Assembly: GCA_018292915.2 (NCBI GenBank)
Contig: JACVVK020000035.1
Location: forward strand, 541,001 to 605,000
Source of the DNA: Batillaria attramentaria
Taxonomy: Eukaryota > Mollusca > Gastropoda > Batillariidae
Reading direction: 5' to 3'
Length of the DNA stretch: 64,000 bases
Made by a program: the position numbers and the translations under genes. The first letter of the stretch is position 1; each line of letters begins with the position of its first letter. Under the pieces are notes generated by a model, which was not told the origin of the DNA, did not search any database, and saw nothing but the letters and a program-made list of their open reading frames with translations. This document shows positions 41,330-53,224 of this stretch, one piece after another.

Positions 41330-41335
<6 letters not shown>
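40955..41335 (-). mobile_element. LINE ORF2 C-terminus with (GAGTC)n tail
   Basis: Minus strand frame ETELHFMLVCPKYSKLREKF, then VNTAKFVYESFKLRN and a stop, the Cys-containing C-terminal end of a LINE ORF2. Then AATAAAAG and GAGTC repeats (40967-40986). Confidence 0.8.
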
Positions 41336-41392
<57 letters not shown>

Positions 41393-41514
41393 ATGACAAT
41401 GACAATGACAATGACAATGACAATGACAAACCTTTATTTTTCAACGGTAGAAGATTTTGGCCATCGGCCAGTTTACAAGCTTGCCGTTGCTAAACTACAG
41501 AAACTTAGTAAGGA

Positions 41515-41613
<99 letters not shown>

Positions 41614-41668
41614 TTATCATTATAATCAGCATTATAAAAACTGGAGAGAGAGAGAGAGAGAGAGAGAG
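41333..41668. repeat. (GA)n, (GACAAT)n, LINE tail, (CA)n and (GA)n cluster
   Basis: GA at 41333-41390, GACAAT at 41391-41427 leading into a minus-strand retroposon tail (41428-41512), CA at 41517-41611, GA at 41644-41668. Confidence 0.9.
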
Positions 41669-41699
41669 TCTCAGACCCTCAATCTTAACTATATAAAAT

Positions 41700-42356
41700 A
41701 ACCCTTTAACAAATAACTCCGAGGCATAGAGAGATTATTTCAAGGCATCACGTGGGCGGGGCAAACTTACTTTTTCTTACCTAAGCTAATGAGACAAAAG
41801 AAATACCAGCAGCAATTCAGAGCTATTTATAGAAGAAACGCGAGAAATTTTTACAAAAAGTCAGAAAAGTGGACCAGGCAGTGGAAAAAAAAAGACAAAA
41901 AGAAAAGTAAGCATATACCCACAACATGTAAATATGTACATGGGCTTAACAGACTCTGACGCTTGCCCATCACGTCGGTGAGCCACTGAAGTAAGGCAAA
42001 CAATGGAAACATAACATGTACTCAAAATAGACTCTTCACAATAAGCTTATTCCCACAATGAGTGAATATCGTGTAATGACGCTAATGGACTCTGACCGAC
42101 CAATCCTCAACTAGTATGCATACTAGTGTAGTACTAATGTCAGGCGAAGAATGATTGGCGGAAATCGACTGGTCAGTTTCCGTCAGCACCTGTCTGTACT
42201 TTGTCACATGTTCTGCACAGCACTCCAGATCTATTGTGAATTAGCGGAGATTCTTTCGGAACCATCGCGTGTACCCTGAGGTCTCTTGTCGCTCCTTTCG
42301 TTCTGGTGGTGTAGACACTCTTTGATGATCGGCCAAGTCAGGTAACAACGCGTAGG

Positions 42357-42360
<4 letters not shown>
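41700..42360. other. No gene seen
   Basis: AT-rich with the short inverted repeat ACTAGTATGCATACTAGT at 42111-42128, an exact palindrome. No frame. Confidence 0.55.

Positions 42361-42425
<65 letters not shown>
42361..42425. repeat. (GT)n microsatellite followed by G-rich DNA
   Basis: Pure GT, then a G-rich strand to about 42540. Confidence 0.95.
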
Positions 42426-42426
<1 letters not shown>

Positions 42427-42888
42427 GGAAAGGGGTGTGGGGGGAGGGGGTGGGGGGTTAATATGAGGAGGCTGAGAGTCACGTAAGTCAGACACACACG
42501 TCTAGGATGGGGAGGAGGGGGTAGGGGCGAGGAGGTAGTAGTGATTCTGTCGGTATCTACACGACTGAGCACTCAGAGGTTTTGAGTGAGTGATGCCATG
42601 CTTGTTCAATAACCAACCCGGTGATCGCCAGTTTGTGAATGACACTACTTGGGAAGTGGGGTGGGGGCAGGGGGAGGGAGGTGCAGGGGGGTCACTAGAG
42701 CTAAGTGCCCGAGTGGTCATGTTCTTATCAGTGGCGGGATTCGCAAACTGACTGGTTACTGACGAACCGCAGCAGTCCTCTTCGTCTTCTTCGACTTCTG
42801 TGGTTGATTTGACTGGTTGCGTCAGATCTGCAGCTTGGTCGCCATGACGAGTCCCATGGTCTTCTCCATTTCATGACGGGTCGGGTGG

Positions 42889-43231
42889 AGGTTTGGGGGT
42901 TTGGGGTTTAACGTCCTTTTCCACCACATACGGATGATATCAAAGACGGGGCAATGATAAAAAAGCCAGCGCAGGGATACGAACTCACGACACGAGCATT
43001 GGAGGTCCAACGCTCTACCATTCGGCCACCCCGGCTCCCCCCAGGTCATGACGTCTACACCAAACCTGCACCCGTAGCTCTGCGCAGGTTTGACGTCGCA
43101 GAGCATCATGGGCAGGACAGTACTTTTCCACCACAAAGACGGGGCAACGATGAAAAAGCCAGCCGGGATACGAATTCACGACCCGAGCATTTGAAGTCCA
43201 ACGCTCTACCATTCGACCACCCCGGCTCCCC
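42889..43231 (-). mobile_element. Two SINE-2 copies in tandem
   Basis: A near-complete copy (42889-43040) and a shorter one (43120-43231), both minus, separated by about 80 bp. Both end in the head motif CCACCCCGGCTCCC. Confidence 0.82.
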
Positions 43232-43249
43232 GAAGAAGAAGAAAAAGAA

Positions 43250-43258
43250 GTGATGATA

Positions 43259-43295
<37 letters not shown>

Positions 43296-43342
43296 CGACG
43301 GCGATGATGATGACGACTATGACGATGATGATGAAGAAGAGA
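43250..43342. repeat. (GAT)n trinucleotide repeat
   Basis: ATGATG units with GACGACGGCG interruptions, ending directly at the palindrome of unit P. Confidence 0.93.
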
Positions 43343-43344
43343 TT

Positions 43345-43543
43345 AAGTTGTTTCTCTATAGAGAAACAACTTTATGAGACGGGGCAGATTTTGCTACGTG
43401 CAGCAGCAAGTTTCAGTGATACAAAACAAGACTGTGACGTTTCTCCACACAATACTTACTTTCACGCACACAGTGACGTAACGAAATCTGCGTCATAGAC
43501 ACCTTACGTGCACACTTTGCTGCTGCGTTCTTTTTGGCGGGAA

Positions 43544-43593
<50 letters not shown>

Positions 43594-44550
43594 ACGGATG
43601 TAATGATGGCTATCTCCTAAACCACCTCGTTGGAGGCCTTTTTACTTTGAGATAAAATGGGAATTCACCTTCTCCAGACCTATTTTTCACGATTTTTAGC
43701 CTACTGCATTTTCAAAAGAGTTATCGCCGATTTTTAAAAATCGGTCATGTTACGAATTTTTTTCGAAAAAAATGTTCAAATGGCTTCATTTTCTGAAATT
43801 GGGAAGATCATCCAATTATACTGCCTGTTTTCGTAGCACAGCTATGTAGCTCTGACAGGTTTTGTGTAAGAAAAATATTTCCGAGGTAGGGGTGGTTTGC
43901 ATATAAGGCCAACTATCTGTGAAAAGACTCCTTCAAATTACTCATCATTCCGGTATTTTTGTCACTTGTGCCAACTGCACATATGACATGAACTGCTGCA
44001 CTATTATAGCTTTAGTATTAAGAATAGCAGAGCTTTTAGATAAACACATTTTTCACGTTTCTGCGAGAAGCGCCGGTCAAAAAAGTTCCAATTTTGCAAT
44101 TTCGTAAGTACAAACCAAGACACTTAAGTCCACGTTTCATCAGCTCTCTAGATCTTCCAGATTTTATGTCAAAATTAATTCAGTCACGGAAGTCACAAAA
44201 GCAACAAGGAAATCACAAGATATGTAGAAGTATCATCTGTCAGACGAGCAGCGCGAGGCTGACGTCAAATGTTTGGTTCACAGACAAAATCTGCAAGTAT
44301 CGCCACTGCTTCCGACATTTCATCAGCCCTCTAGATCTTCCAGATTTCATGTGAAAAATAATTCAGTCGGAGAAGTCACAAAGCCAACAGGGAAATCACA
44401 AGACATGAACAAGCATCCTCAGACGATCTCAGTGCTAGAGGCTGACGTCGAAAGTTTACTTCACGGAATTGACGTCATCTCTCTCTCTCTCTCTCTCTGT
44501 ATGACGACCTGCCTGAGGCTGACGTCAAATATTTAGATCACGGAACTGAC

Positions 44551-44596
<46 letters not shown>

Positions 44597-44875
44597 GGAG
44601 CCAGGGTGGCCGAATGGTAGAGCGTTGGACTTTCAATGCTTGGGCCGAGAGTTCGAATCCTGGCCGCTGGGGCCAAATATTTGTGCTGGCCTTTTTCTCG
44701 TTGCCCCGTCTTTGATATCACCCTTATGTGGGGGAAAAGGACGTTAAACTCCTAAAGACCCAGCCACCCACCCTCTCTCTCTGTGCCTCTCTCTCTCTCC
44801 CTCCCTTCTTCCCCCACCCGGCCCCACCCCCAGTCACGTGGCTAATCGGTCGAGGTCGTAGAGGATCTAGTAGTG
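43345..44875 (-). mobile_element. Unit P, copy 2, inverted
   Basis: Begins with the 28-bp palindrome and reads as the reverse complement of 2572-4032 through to GAGGATCTAGT, with substitutions, a longer internal (GT)n (43549-43592) and a longer (CT)n (44551-44594). Carries the same SINE-2 (44596-44775). No transposase. Confidence 0.8.
44596..44775 (+). mobile_element. SINE-2 copy inside unit P
   Basis: GGGGAGCCAGGGTGGCCGAA head, A and B boxes intact, tail GCCACCCACC. Positional equivalent of the copy at 2668-2828. Confidence 0.87.
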
Positions 44876-45951
44876 GAGGATCCAAGACCAATGATTGTTC
44901 GCTAAAGAGTAGAAATATGTCACTTAGTCCACTAATAAAGCTACATTCAAGGATTAATAAAAGCGACAGTAACACTTTCTCAGGCCATTCTGAGCCGATC
45001 AGTGATCGATTAAACGTGCCAATTCACCTAACTTTGGCACAATCGTTTTTTCATAGGAAAGCGCGCGCGGTGGCGACCTTGTTTCAGATCTGGTGTCACT
45101 GGCCGAACCGGTGAAAGGGCAGATTGCATGCCCGCCACAGGAAATACCCTATTTGTGATAGCATCGCGATGGTTTTTCTGTTATACAAAGTTATTTTCCA
45201 TGTGGTTAATTGTGGAATAAAAACCTACAACCCACTGTCTTCAAGTCTGTCGATTGAATGAAGTTTTTAGTTTCAGTTATACTTTTCAACAACGCTTGAT
45301 ACTGTGTCGTTTTGAGTGGGCGGATTTAGTTATACTACACCGGTCCCAGAGTTCGAGTGGGTGCAATGAGTGTGGAACGGACCGTTACTTTAACTATTTT
45401 TAGTCTGAATGTTTGCAATTTTTGGAGAACATTTATTTCTGTTGGAGCGAAGTGAACCGTGAAGACAAGCGTTGTCAGTGAGATTGTGAAGCTGACAAAG
45501 AATATTGGGTGTTCCAAAGCAAGTTCTTGCGGCTAGATCTATCAATGATGTGCAGTTGGTAAGTCAGTGCATTTTGGTTTCATTGTTTATTGCGTGTTTC
45601 TCGTGAATGGTTTTATTGTATCAGTGGCGAATGCTTTTGTTTGTTGAAATCTAGTGATGAAACGACATTTGTCTCAGTGCAATGAAATCAGTGTCAAATA
45701 CTGAACTGTTTACTGTTCGGGAAGGAAAAGAAATACTACTTTGAAGTACTTTCATTGATCTCATGTATATCAAGTTACAATCTCAATTTTGCATCGTTAA
45801 CCACTTTGCGTTCTTTTGTGTCGGGAACCGAAATAGTCTACGACACCGGGGCACGCCAGCGGAATTTCCCAAAAAGTATGGAAACCCATACCGGTCAAGT
45901 GCGCGAAACCTAAGGCGTCTGTTTCTATTGAAGGTTTCAGTAAACAAGGCA
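44876..45951. other. No gene seen
   Basis: Unique-looking sequence upstream of the pseudogene. An open stretch at 45763-45950 may be its extended 5' part. Confidence 0.45.
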
Positions 45952-48198
45952 ATGACGAGTGAGTACGTTGCTGAAAACCTCAAACAATTTCAAGAAATGG
46001 GCTTCAATCCTGTTGATGTAAGCCTATGCCGTCTTGATGACGGGAATATGGGTTTGAGTAAACATTTTGTCTGAAATCTGCTTCATGGCACAAATCATGC
46101 TACGCAAAGGTGAGCACCACCATTTTGGAGCGAAAAAGTCCCTCTGCAAGCCCAGTAAAAACTAGGAGAGCAACGGGTACGTCCTCGACTCTACTAGAGG
46201 ATAGTGAAAGTGAAGAAGCACCAGCAGGCAGCACAACCAAATCTCGACAGGCGGCTGTGTTTTTTTCTGTAATAAACCACCAGGTTCAAAGGGGACCCAT
46301 GAGGCATGGACGTTAGGAGTGCATTACAAAGTTCATTATACAGCAGTTCATATCAATGACGCCGAGGTGCTCCAGAAGCTTGCCAATGTAGACATGGTAT
46401 CGGGGGATGCTAATTACCATTTAAAGTGTCTGTCAGCCTATTACAGAAGACAACCAAAAGCCAACCAAGAGGCTGCTGAAGAATACGATTCATCATCTTT
46501 ACAAGCGATTGCGTTCGCTGAGCTCGTTGTTTATGTAGAAAGCTACAGGGACCTCGGACAAGACCACTATTCTACATGTGTCGCCTGTATGCCAGCCGCT
46601 TGGAAGCCCATGGTCTTTATGTTCCACTGAGAGTCCACTCACAGCGTCTTCGTGAAAAACTCCTTGCAAATATCCCAGACTTGTTCGCCACCCACGAAAG
46701 AAAAAACGTCGTGCTAATGTTCAAGAAATATCTGGGGTCTGCCATCAAACAGGTCTGCACTAGGGATTCACAAGCTGTGGAATTAGTGAGAGCTGCCCGT
46801 TGCCTGCTGCTGTTCAATCTTCTGAAGCTCCTGGTGCTGACAGTCCTGCAGTCCTACACGACCTGCCCGATGTTCCTCCAGAGGTCTTGGACGACAAGGC
46901 TTTCATGATTGTTGAGGACCCCGCAGACATCACAGCAGATGTCTTAGATGATGCTGTCCTCGCCCTGTTTCAATGTGTTCGCCAGACGTTGATGCCAAAG
47001 TGTTGGCTGGTGCAGCAATCGTCCAGATGTTGTCATCAAAGCTTGCGAAAACCTTTCAGTAGTATTTCGATCTCATTTTCCTGCCGTACATCCAGCGACA
47101 GCTTGAGACTGCATCACGGGTGGACATCGTTTGGGATGTGTACAAGGCTGACAGTCTCAAAGCATCAGCAAGAGAGAGGCGGGGTTGTGGTTTCAAGAGG
47201 ATGGTCGTGCCATCGGCCCAATTGCCTGGAAACTGGAAGGGGTTTCTGCGGACAATGACAACAAAACCCAACTCTTTGAGTTCCTTGCCAAGAGCCTTGC
47301 CGAGAAGTCATATGAAGAGGGGAAAAAACTTGTTACCACAATCGGCGACAAAGTTCTGTGCTGTCCAACAGAAGCCAAAGATGATTTGCGGCCTTGCTCA
47401 GACGAGGAAGCAGATACTCCTGTCACTCTGCATGCAGCTGACTGTGCACGGTCTGGTCTGCACAAGGTCCTCATCAGGACAACAGACACGGATGTGCTGG
47501 TGCTGGCGATTGCGCACTTCCACAAAATGGCAGCAACGGAACTGTGTATTGCCTTTGGATGTGGCAAAAATTTCAGGCACATTGCCGCCCATGACATTGC
47601 TGATTTTCTTGGACCATATAAAGCATGGGCACTTCTGGCGTTCCATGCCTTCACAGGATGTGACACTGTGTCCTTTTTTGCTGGGAGAGGGAAGAAAACA
47701 GCGTGGAGTACCTGGAACGCATTCCCTGATGATGCTAGAGCTTTCTTGGCCATGACGGACAGGCAGGTAACGGAAGACACCTTCGCCACACTCCAAAGAT
47801 TTGTTGTTTGATGTATAACCGCTCTAGCACACTAACAAAGGTGGACACAGCTCGTCAGGCGATTTTTTTTTCCAGAAACAGCAAATCTTTGGAGAACATT
47901 CCTCCAACGGAAGCAGCACTGAAACAGCATGCTCTGAGAGCAGAATTCCAGTCTGGTTATGTGTGGGGGCAGAGTTTTGAAAAAGACCCACAACTGCCCA
48001 GTCCATCGAACTGGGGATGGGAGAGGGAGGCTGATAAATCCTGAACGCTGATCTGGACGACACTCAAACAAACCGCCGAATCGTGCGAGGAACTAACGAA
48101 ATGTGGGTGTAAACAGTGTTGCCGGGGAAGATGCAACTGCAGAAAGGCAAACCTGCAATGTACTGCCTTGTGTGCCAACAGAGGAGACTGTTCGTAGG
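45952..48198 (+). pseudogene. Frameshifted intronless copy of a multi-copy invertebrate protein
   Basis: Read across several frames: MTSEYVAENLKQFQEMGF, a frameshift, CLKSASWHKSCYAK, a shift in the T-run at about 46260, CNKPPGSKGTHEAWTLG, SGDANYHLKCLSAYYRR, VLMFKKYLGSAIKQ, further shifts, then a long open part (47185-47811) with VLIRTTDTDVLVLAIAHFHK, CIAFGCGKNFRHIAA and AFHAFTGCDTVSFFAGRGKK, and finally CGCKQCCRGRCNCRKANLQC, LCANRGDCS and a stop at 48196-48198. I recognise the motifs from uncharacterised multi-copy proteins of molluscs and cnidarians. The function is unknown to me; spread by a mobile element is an inference from its intronless, multi-copy nature. Confidence 0.75.
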
Positions 48199-48240
48199 AA
48201 GACTAAATGGCTCATCTTGATGACTGTCGTTTTTTCCCCG

Positions 48241-48243
<3 letters not shown>

Positions 48244-48306
<63 letters not shown>
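48244..48306. repeat. (GT)n microsatellite
   Basis: Pure GT directly 3' of the pseudogene. Confidence 0.95.
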
Positions 48307-48310
<4 letters not shown>

Positions 48311-48342
48311 TCCTTACGTGTTACCTTTGAGAGTATGGAGAC

Positions 48343-48525
48343 GGGGTGGTGGTGGTGGTGGGGGGGGGGGTTAGGGGTTTAACGTCCTTTTCCGGCACAT
48401 AGGGTGATATCAAAGACGGGGCAACGATGAAAAAGCCAGCACAATATTTGGCCCCAGCCGGGATCGAACTCACGACCCGAGCATTAGAAGTCCAACGCTC
48501 TACCATTCGACCACCCCGGCTCCCC
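48343..48525 (-). mobile_element. SINE-2 with target duplications
   Basis: Flanked by the 14-bp direct repeat GAGAGTATGGAGAC (48329-48342 and 48526-48539). G-rich tail at 48343-48372. Confidence 0.93.
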
Positions 48526-48539
48526 GAGAGTATGGAGAC

Positions 48540-49368
48540 AGTTGCAACAAAACAGAATGATATTGCACAGTGGCACCAAGTAGAACATATTTACAAGGAC
48601 TCGTACCGAGACAAAAGAATGGACAGTTTAGAAATTTTCGTGGACTTGTCGTACGCATCACTAATGACACATCATATTTGAAAGGTGAGACCTCGTGACC
48701 CAATTAAGTTTCTAATTAATATATAGAAAATATTAAGCTCAGCATTAGGGCATTAAAAATGTTCAGTAAAAGTTTTGCATTTTGCAATGTAAGATGGAAA
48801 TTAACCATTACAAGCAGTCGGTATGACTCAGTCCTGAATTCGCCCATTTGACCTACTTTTTCTGAATTATTCCATAATGGCATTAATACCAAAAAAGATT
48901 AAATCTCTTTTGAACAATGCAAATATAACTTGCTTTATTCAACAGTAAGGATGCTTCTGAGACCGGATTCATACCTGTGACTACAAAATAAATGGCCTTT
49001 CTGCTAATTACATTACAAGTGTAAAACATGATGGCCAATTTAATTAAGTCCTCCAACATAATAATTATTTTGACCTTTGGAACCAAATATAACATAAGAT
49101 GGTTCCCTGTCATGTTCTTTAGGTTTCTCATTCGTTCATTTCATCACAATAACCATTTAGGCCAAGTTAAAGATGAAAAAGGGTAATAATTAATTTCTGG
49201 GTCATGTCGACCCAATTAACAGACGGCCACGCCCACCAGAGGGGGCGGTCCAGGTGTTACTGTCACTAATATTGTTCAGAGATGTGTTATGTACTTATAT
49301 TTCAAACGGCATGTCTCTACTATGATGTGAACAATCGACCTGTTTTATTCGCCTTGGCTCCCCCACTA
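48540..49368. other. No gene seen
   Basis: A 40-codon frame (METVATKQNDIAQWHQVEH...) at 48532-48681 has no other support. The rest is AT-rich. Confidence 0.45.
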
Positions 49369-49882
49369 TAGTGTCATTGGTAGAACTTGGAGAGGGGAGA
49401 ACCGGCAACAATAACAACAAAGACAAAAAAAAATGAAGTTTGGAGAAACAACTTTGTAGGACGGGGCCGTTCCTCCTTGTTTTATTTTGTCTTTGTTGTT
49501 GACCGATTTTAAAAAATCGGCGATAACTCTTTTGAAAATGCAGTAGGCTAAAAATCGTGAAAAATAGGTCTGGAGAAGGTGAATTCCCATTTTATCTCAA
49601 AGTAAAAAGGCCTCCAACGAGGTGGTTTAGGAGATAGCCATCATTACATCCGTCCACACACACACACACACACACACACGTCATTCCCGCCAAAAAGAAC
49701 GCAGCAGCAAAGTGTGCACGTAAGGTGTCTATGACGCAGATTTCGTTACGTCACTGTGTGCGTGAAAGTAAGTATTGTGTGGAGAAACGTCACAGTCTTG
49801 TTTCGTATCACTGAAACTTGCTGCTGCGCGTAGCAAAATCTGCCACGTCTCATAAAGTTGTTTCTCTATAGAGAAACAACTT
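49369..49882 (+). mobile_element. Unit P, short copy (424-bp inverted-repeat element) and flank
   Basis: 49369-49441 matches 2498-2571 reversed. The element itself runs from GAGAAACAACTTTGTAGGAC (49443) to the inverted GTCTCATAAAGTTGTTTCTC (ends 49866), then closes the 28-bp palindrome at 49855-49882. Interior matches 3660-4000. Confidence 0.78.
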
Positions 49883-49963
49883 TAAAAAAAAAACATCCTG
49901 CAAGCAAAATCTGAAAACCCACCTCTTCACTGCCTTCAACCAACCGCATCATCATCTTGCTGG

Positions 49964-49965
<2 letters not shown>

Positions 49966-50051
<86 letters not shown>
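49966..50051. repeat. (GT)n microsatellite
   Basis: Pure GT, 43 units. Confidence 0.95.
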
Positions 50052-50054
<3 letters not shown>

Positions 50055-50104
50055 AGCCGGGAGCAGGGGAGAGCTGTATGATGCTGAATCGAATAAGATT
50101 TTTG

Positions 50105-50410
50105 GTTTGGTAACCAACCCCCGAAGTGTAGTGTTTAGCTCTTCAGACCATAGACCGGGAGACCCGGGTTCGAATCCCAGCCAAAGCAAGCCGAATTTTT
50201 CCTAATTAGCTAACGCCGGGATATTTATGACAGGAAGCGTGGGATACGGCACTGTCGTCCAGTTTCAAACCAAACGGACCTCCATAGCATCGTACTACCG
50301 TCGTCCTCATCCTCATCATCTTCCATAATAAATTTGCTCCTGCTTCCGATCTCTTCATAGATTCCACCAATGACCTGGGAGGAACACCACTGGAACTGAA
50401 GAAGAGTTAA
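50105..50410 (+). mobile_element. SINE-4 copy
   Basis: AGACCATAGACCGGGAGACC, B box GGGTTCGAATCCC, GCCGGGATATTTATGACAGG, ACGGACCTCCATA. Shorter middle than the copy at 415-905. Confidence 0.8.
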
Positions 50411-50728
50411 GGGAAAAAACTGGCTACTCATTAAGTCGCATACAATATCTCCTCCGACTGCGACCAGTGCAGCGAAAGTTTAGTTCGCACTTCAGATAAC
50501 CTTTTCCGCGCAAAGCAAACCAAATTCAAGATTTCTGAAAAGTAACCCATGCATTCAGATTAAGTGATGTCCTAAATGCTGTGAAGCCATCAAGTTGGGG
50601 GGGGGGGGCGAGGGGGGGGGGGCAGGTTTTCAGATAAATCACAGTGTTCTGATCCGATTTAAACATAAAAATAACAAAACAAAACAAACTTGAATATTTA
50701 TCGTTCTCTTAATGCAGAAATCCCGCGG

Positions 50729-50730
<2 letters not shown>
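50411..50730. other. No gene seen
   Basis: G-run at 50597-50621. Confidence 0.5.

Positions 50731-50808
<78 letters not shown>
50731..50808. repeat. (GT)n microsatellite
   Basis: Pure GT. A (TTTG)n run follows at 50897-50932. Confidence 0.95.
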
Positions 50809-50809
<1 letters not shown>

Positions 50810-51118
50810 CTGAAAAACTTGTAAGTCCAAAATGCATTCATGTGCGTTTGTCTGAATCAACTCCGTTTAGAAGACGACCTTTGCTGCTTATTTTCTTGTT
50901 TGTTTGTTTGTTTGTTTGTTTGTTTGTTTGTTTTGTAAGCTTATTGTCTGAATTAAAAATGCCAGTTTAACGTGACATGATTCCACACTGACATCCTTCA
51001 CCCTTGTCAAGTGGCGCCATGTTAGGCTGTATGAGATTTAGGGGCTGCTCAGGCGGTGAATTTAAAACTTCTTCATTAAATCCAAACACATTCTATCCCA
51101 ACCTAATCCAGTCCCCAG

Positions 51119-51119
<1 letters not shown>

Positions 51120-51197
<78 letters not shown>

Positions 51198-51222
51198 ACA
51201 GAGAGAGAGAGAGAGAGAGAGC
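51120..51222. repeat. (GT)n and (GA)n tracts
   Basis: GT at 51120-51195, then GA at 51200-51221. Confidence 0.95.
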
Positions 51223-51229
51223 GCAAACC

Positions 51230-51650
51230 TCTATGTTTCTGCTCCAGTGGTACTTCTCCCAAGTCATCAGTGGAATGCTGGAATGCACGGAAGGTTTGGA
51301 TGGTGGGACAATTGTTATTATGACGATGAGAATAATAATAATAATAATAATCGCATTAATATAGGCGCTTTATCCCAAATATTTTGGCTCAAAGCGCCGA
51401 GAACTAAACCCAACACGCACGCTCACGTGAATCACACGCATTCTCTCACACACAGGACATAAACGTATTACAATCACGTGGTGCGAAGGGTCAGCTCAGC
51501 TATTTAAATTTCGGAATTTAGATATGCATTTATTTTTCAAACTTGGTGGGCTGAACATTTCCAAAGCAGAAGATGATGGTATGATGATGCTATGGAGGTC
51601 CATGTGGCTTGGGACTGCGTGACAGGGCCTCATTCCGCGTACATAAATCT
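51230..51650 (-). mobile_element. SINE-4 fragments around a SINE-1 fragment
   Basis: SINE-4 pieces at 51240-51325 and 51572-51650 (AGTGGTACTTCTCCCAAGTC, CTATGGAGGTCCATGTGG). Between them SINE-1 with an (AAT)n tail from 51331, CACGCTCACGTGAATCACAC, to TGAACATTTCCAAAGCAGA at about 51570. Consistent with SINE-1 inserted into SINE-4. Confidence 0.72.
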
Positions 51651-51779
51651 TACGTGAAGACGGATATGAAAAGTGGGAAAAGAGATGGGTACGGAAAGAG
51701 CATGCAAGTCATGATAAAAAAAAAGTGTGGAAAGGATATGACACTGATGCGGGCCGAAGGACACAAATACACGGGTCCT

Positions 51780-52215
51780 CAAAATGCCTATATATTCCCT
51801 ATTAGCCTCAGGCATCATAGTCACCCCTAACAATTACTACCATGAACAGACCATTCAAAGGCACGCACCTGACAGGAGTTTAAAAAAAATGAATGTCTCC
51901 TTTCCGCTCAGGCCTCACTGGAGTGATGCACGTCTACTTTCTCTTTAGGCCAGAGAGCCAGTTCACACAAATCCGCTTGTGTCACTAGTGCTCGACCTCT
52001 GTGCAAAAAGTCCCAGCTTCACTGGCAGCTTGCCTCTTTTTGCAACCGCCTGGCATGCACCTTGACCTGCATAACACAAAAATCACGAAAATCACGCTTT
52101 TTCATGACAACAAAAATCACTACAGAGTAGCACACTCTCCAAACAGGGTATCTCAAATAAACACCAAACATGAGCCCACGGTCAATTTGTATCCTTACGC
52201 CTGCGAAAAGTGGGT
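51780..52215 (-). repeat. Dispersed repeat R5, copy 3 (inverted)
   Basis: ATGCACGTCTACTTTCTC, CAAAAAGTCCCAGCTTCACT, GGCATGCACCTTGAC, CACGGTCAATTTGTATCCTT. Confidence 0.8.
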
Positions 52216-52455
52216 ACGGAAAGGGCATGCAAATAATGGGAAAAGTGACTATGGACAAGGCTTCAAATTGATTTGAAAAGTGGCTATTGAAGGGGCGTTG
52301 AACAAATGAGAAAGCGGCTTAATTGGATTTAAATTTGATTTGATTTAAGAGGCTTAAAACTGATTGTGAAAAGTAATTAACGAAAGGGCAATAAAACATG
52401 AAAAGGCAAACTCATGATTACTTATCAAAGTGCAGATGACCTCAATTCAACTTTC

Positions 52456-52483
<28 letters not shown>
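52456..52483. repeat. Poly-A run
   Basis: Homopolymer A, possibly a retroposon tail. Confidence 0.8.
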
Positions 52484-52488
<5 letters not shown>

Positions 52489-53000
52489 CCGAAATGCTCA
52501 GGAAATTAGAAGACTGTCGTTTCAGAAACAGAAAAGATGACACGAAAAGTTATGTACCAATCTCCTGTGGGAGGAAAAACTACCCAGGGCTTGAGAAACA
52601 ACACAGCTATTTGCTTCCGTTTGACATGAATCGGCCCCAGGCTTCCCCACTTTGTCTTTCTGGACATCTGCTGAACAGCAGAGTTCTTCGACAGAACCAT
52701 CTGCTAAGTTCGAAGACCCTCCCTCAGGTCATCAGTTACAACCGACAGATTAGATATCCGAGCGTCAGCTTCGTCCCGCATTTTCTTGCTTGACGTATAT
52801 AGCTCTTGTTTTGTGGTACAGGCTTGACTAGTATTGCTCCTGGGGCTTGTGGTAAAAACCATGGCCGTTCTATTAGAGGTTTGGCATGTTTGTTCAGCCT
52901 TTGACGTCACAGAAAAGGCATACTGTATCACCTAGTACCGGTAACCCATGAGTGATCGGGGAAGTCACACCCTCGATTACAGGCGAGGGGCACCGTGACT
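52484..53000. other. Low-confidence coding-like sequence
   Basis: On the minus strand a frame ends KKMRDEADARISNLSVVTDD, LREGLRT, then a stop (52704-52931), helical and charged like a LINE ORF1 coiled coil. On the plus strand 52494-52793 is also open. Not resolved. Confidence 0.25.
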
Positions 53001-53008
53001 GTCACCGT

Positions 53009-53086
53009 GGACATTATCACGTAAGACATTATCACGTAAGACATTATCACGTAAGACATTATCACGTAAGACATTATCATGACGTA
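53009..53086. repeat. 15-bp minisatellite, about five units
   Basis: Unit GACATTATCACGTAA repeated exactly, the last one changed to GACATTATCATGACGTAAG. Confidence 0.95.
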
Positions 53087-53224
53087 AGTTTTCTGCGTCA
53101 TTGTCAGAGTCAGGTTTGCGGAAAATGTGAAGTTTACACGCACCGACCCGGGTTGAACCCGGATTGTGGTGTAAACAGCCTCAAAAACTCGTCGGCGACT
53201 GCAACCCCATTGGCACTTCATCTC

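Noticed and set aside
44596..44700. tRNA gene-like A and B boxes
   Set aside because: Every such hit here is followed by the same SINE body or is shared by several dispersed copies, and none folds into an evident full cloverleaf with a recognisable anticodon arm; they are SINE heads.
47193..47796. Open minus-strand frames of 132-198 codons opposite the pseudogene
   Set aside because: The plus strand has the recognisable family motifs; the minus frames are complementary artefacts.
53018..53090. CRISPR-like array
   Set aside because: The 15-bp units are head-to-tail without spacers; a simple minisatellite in a eukaryotic context.
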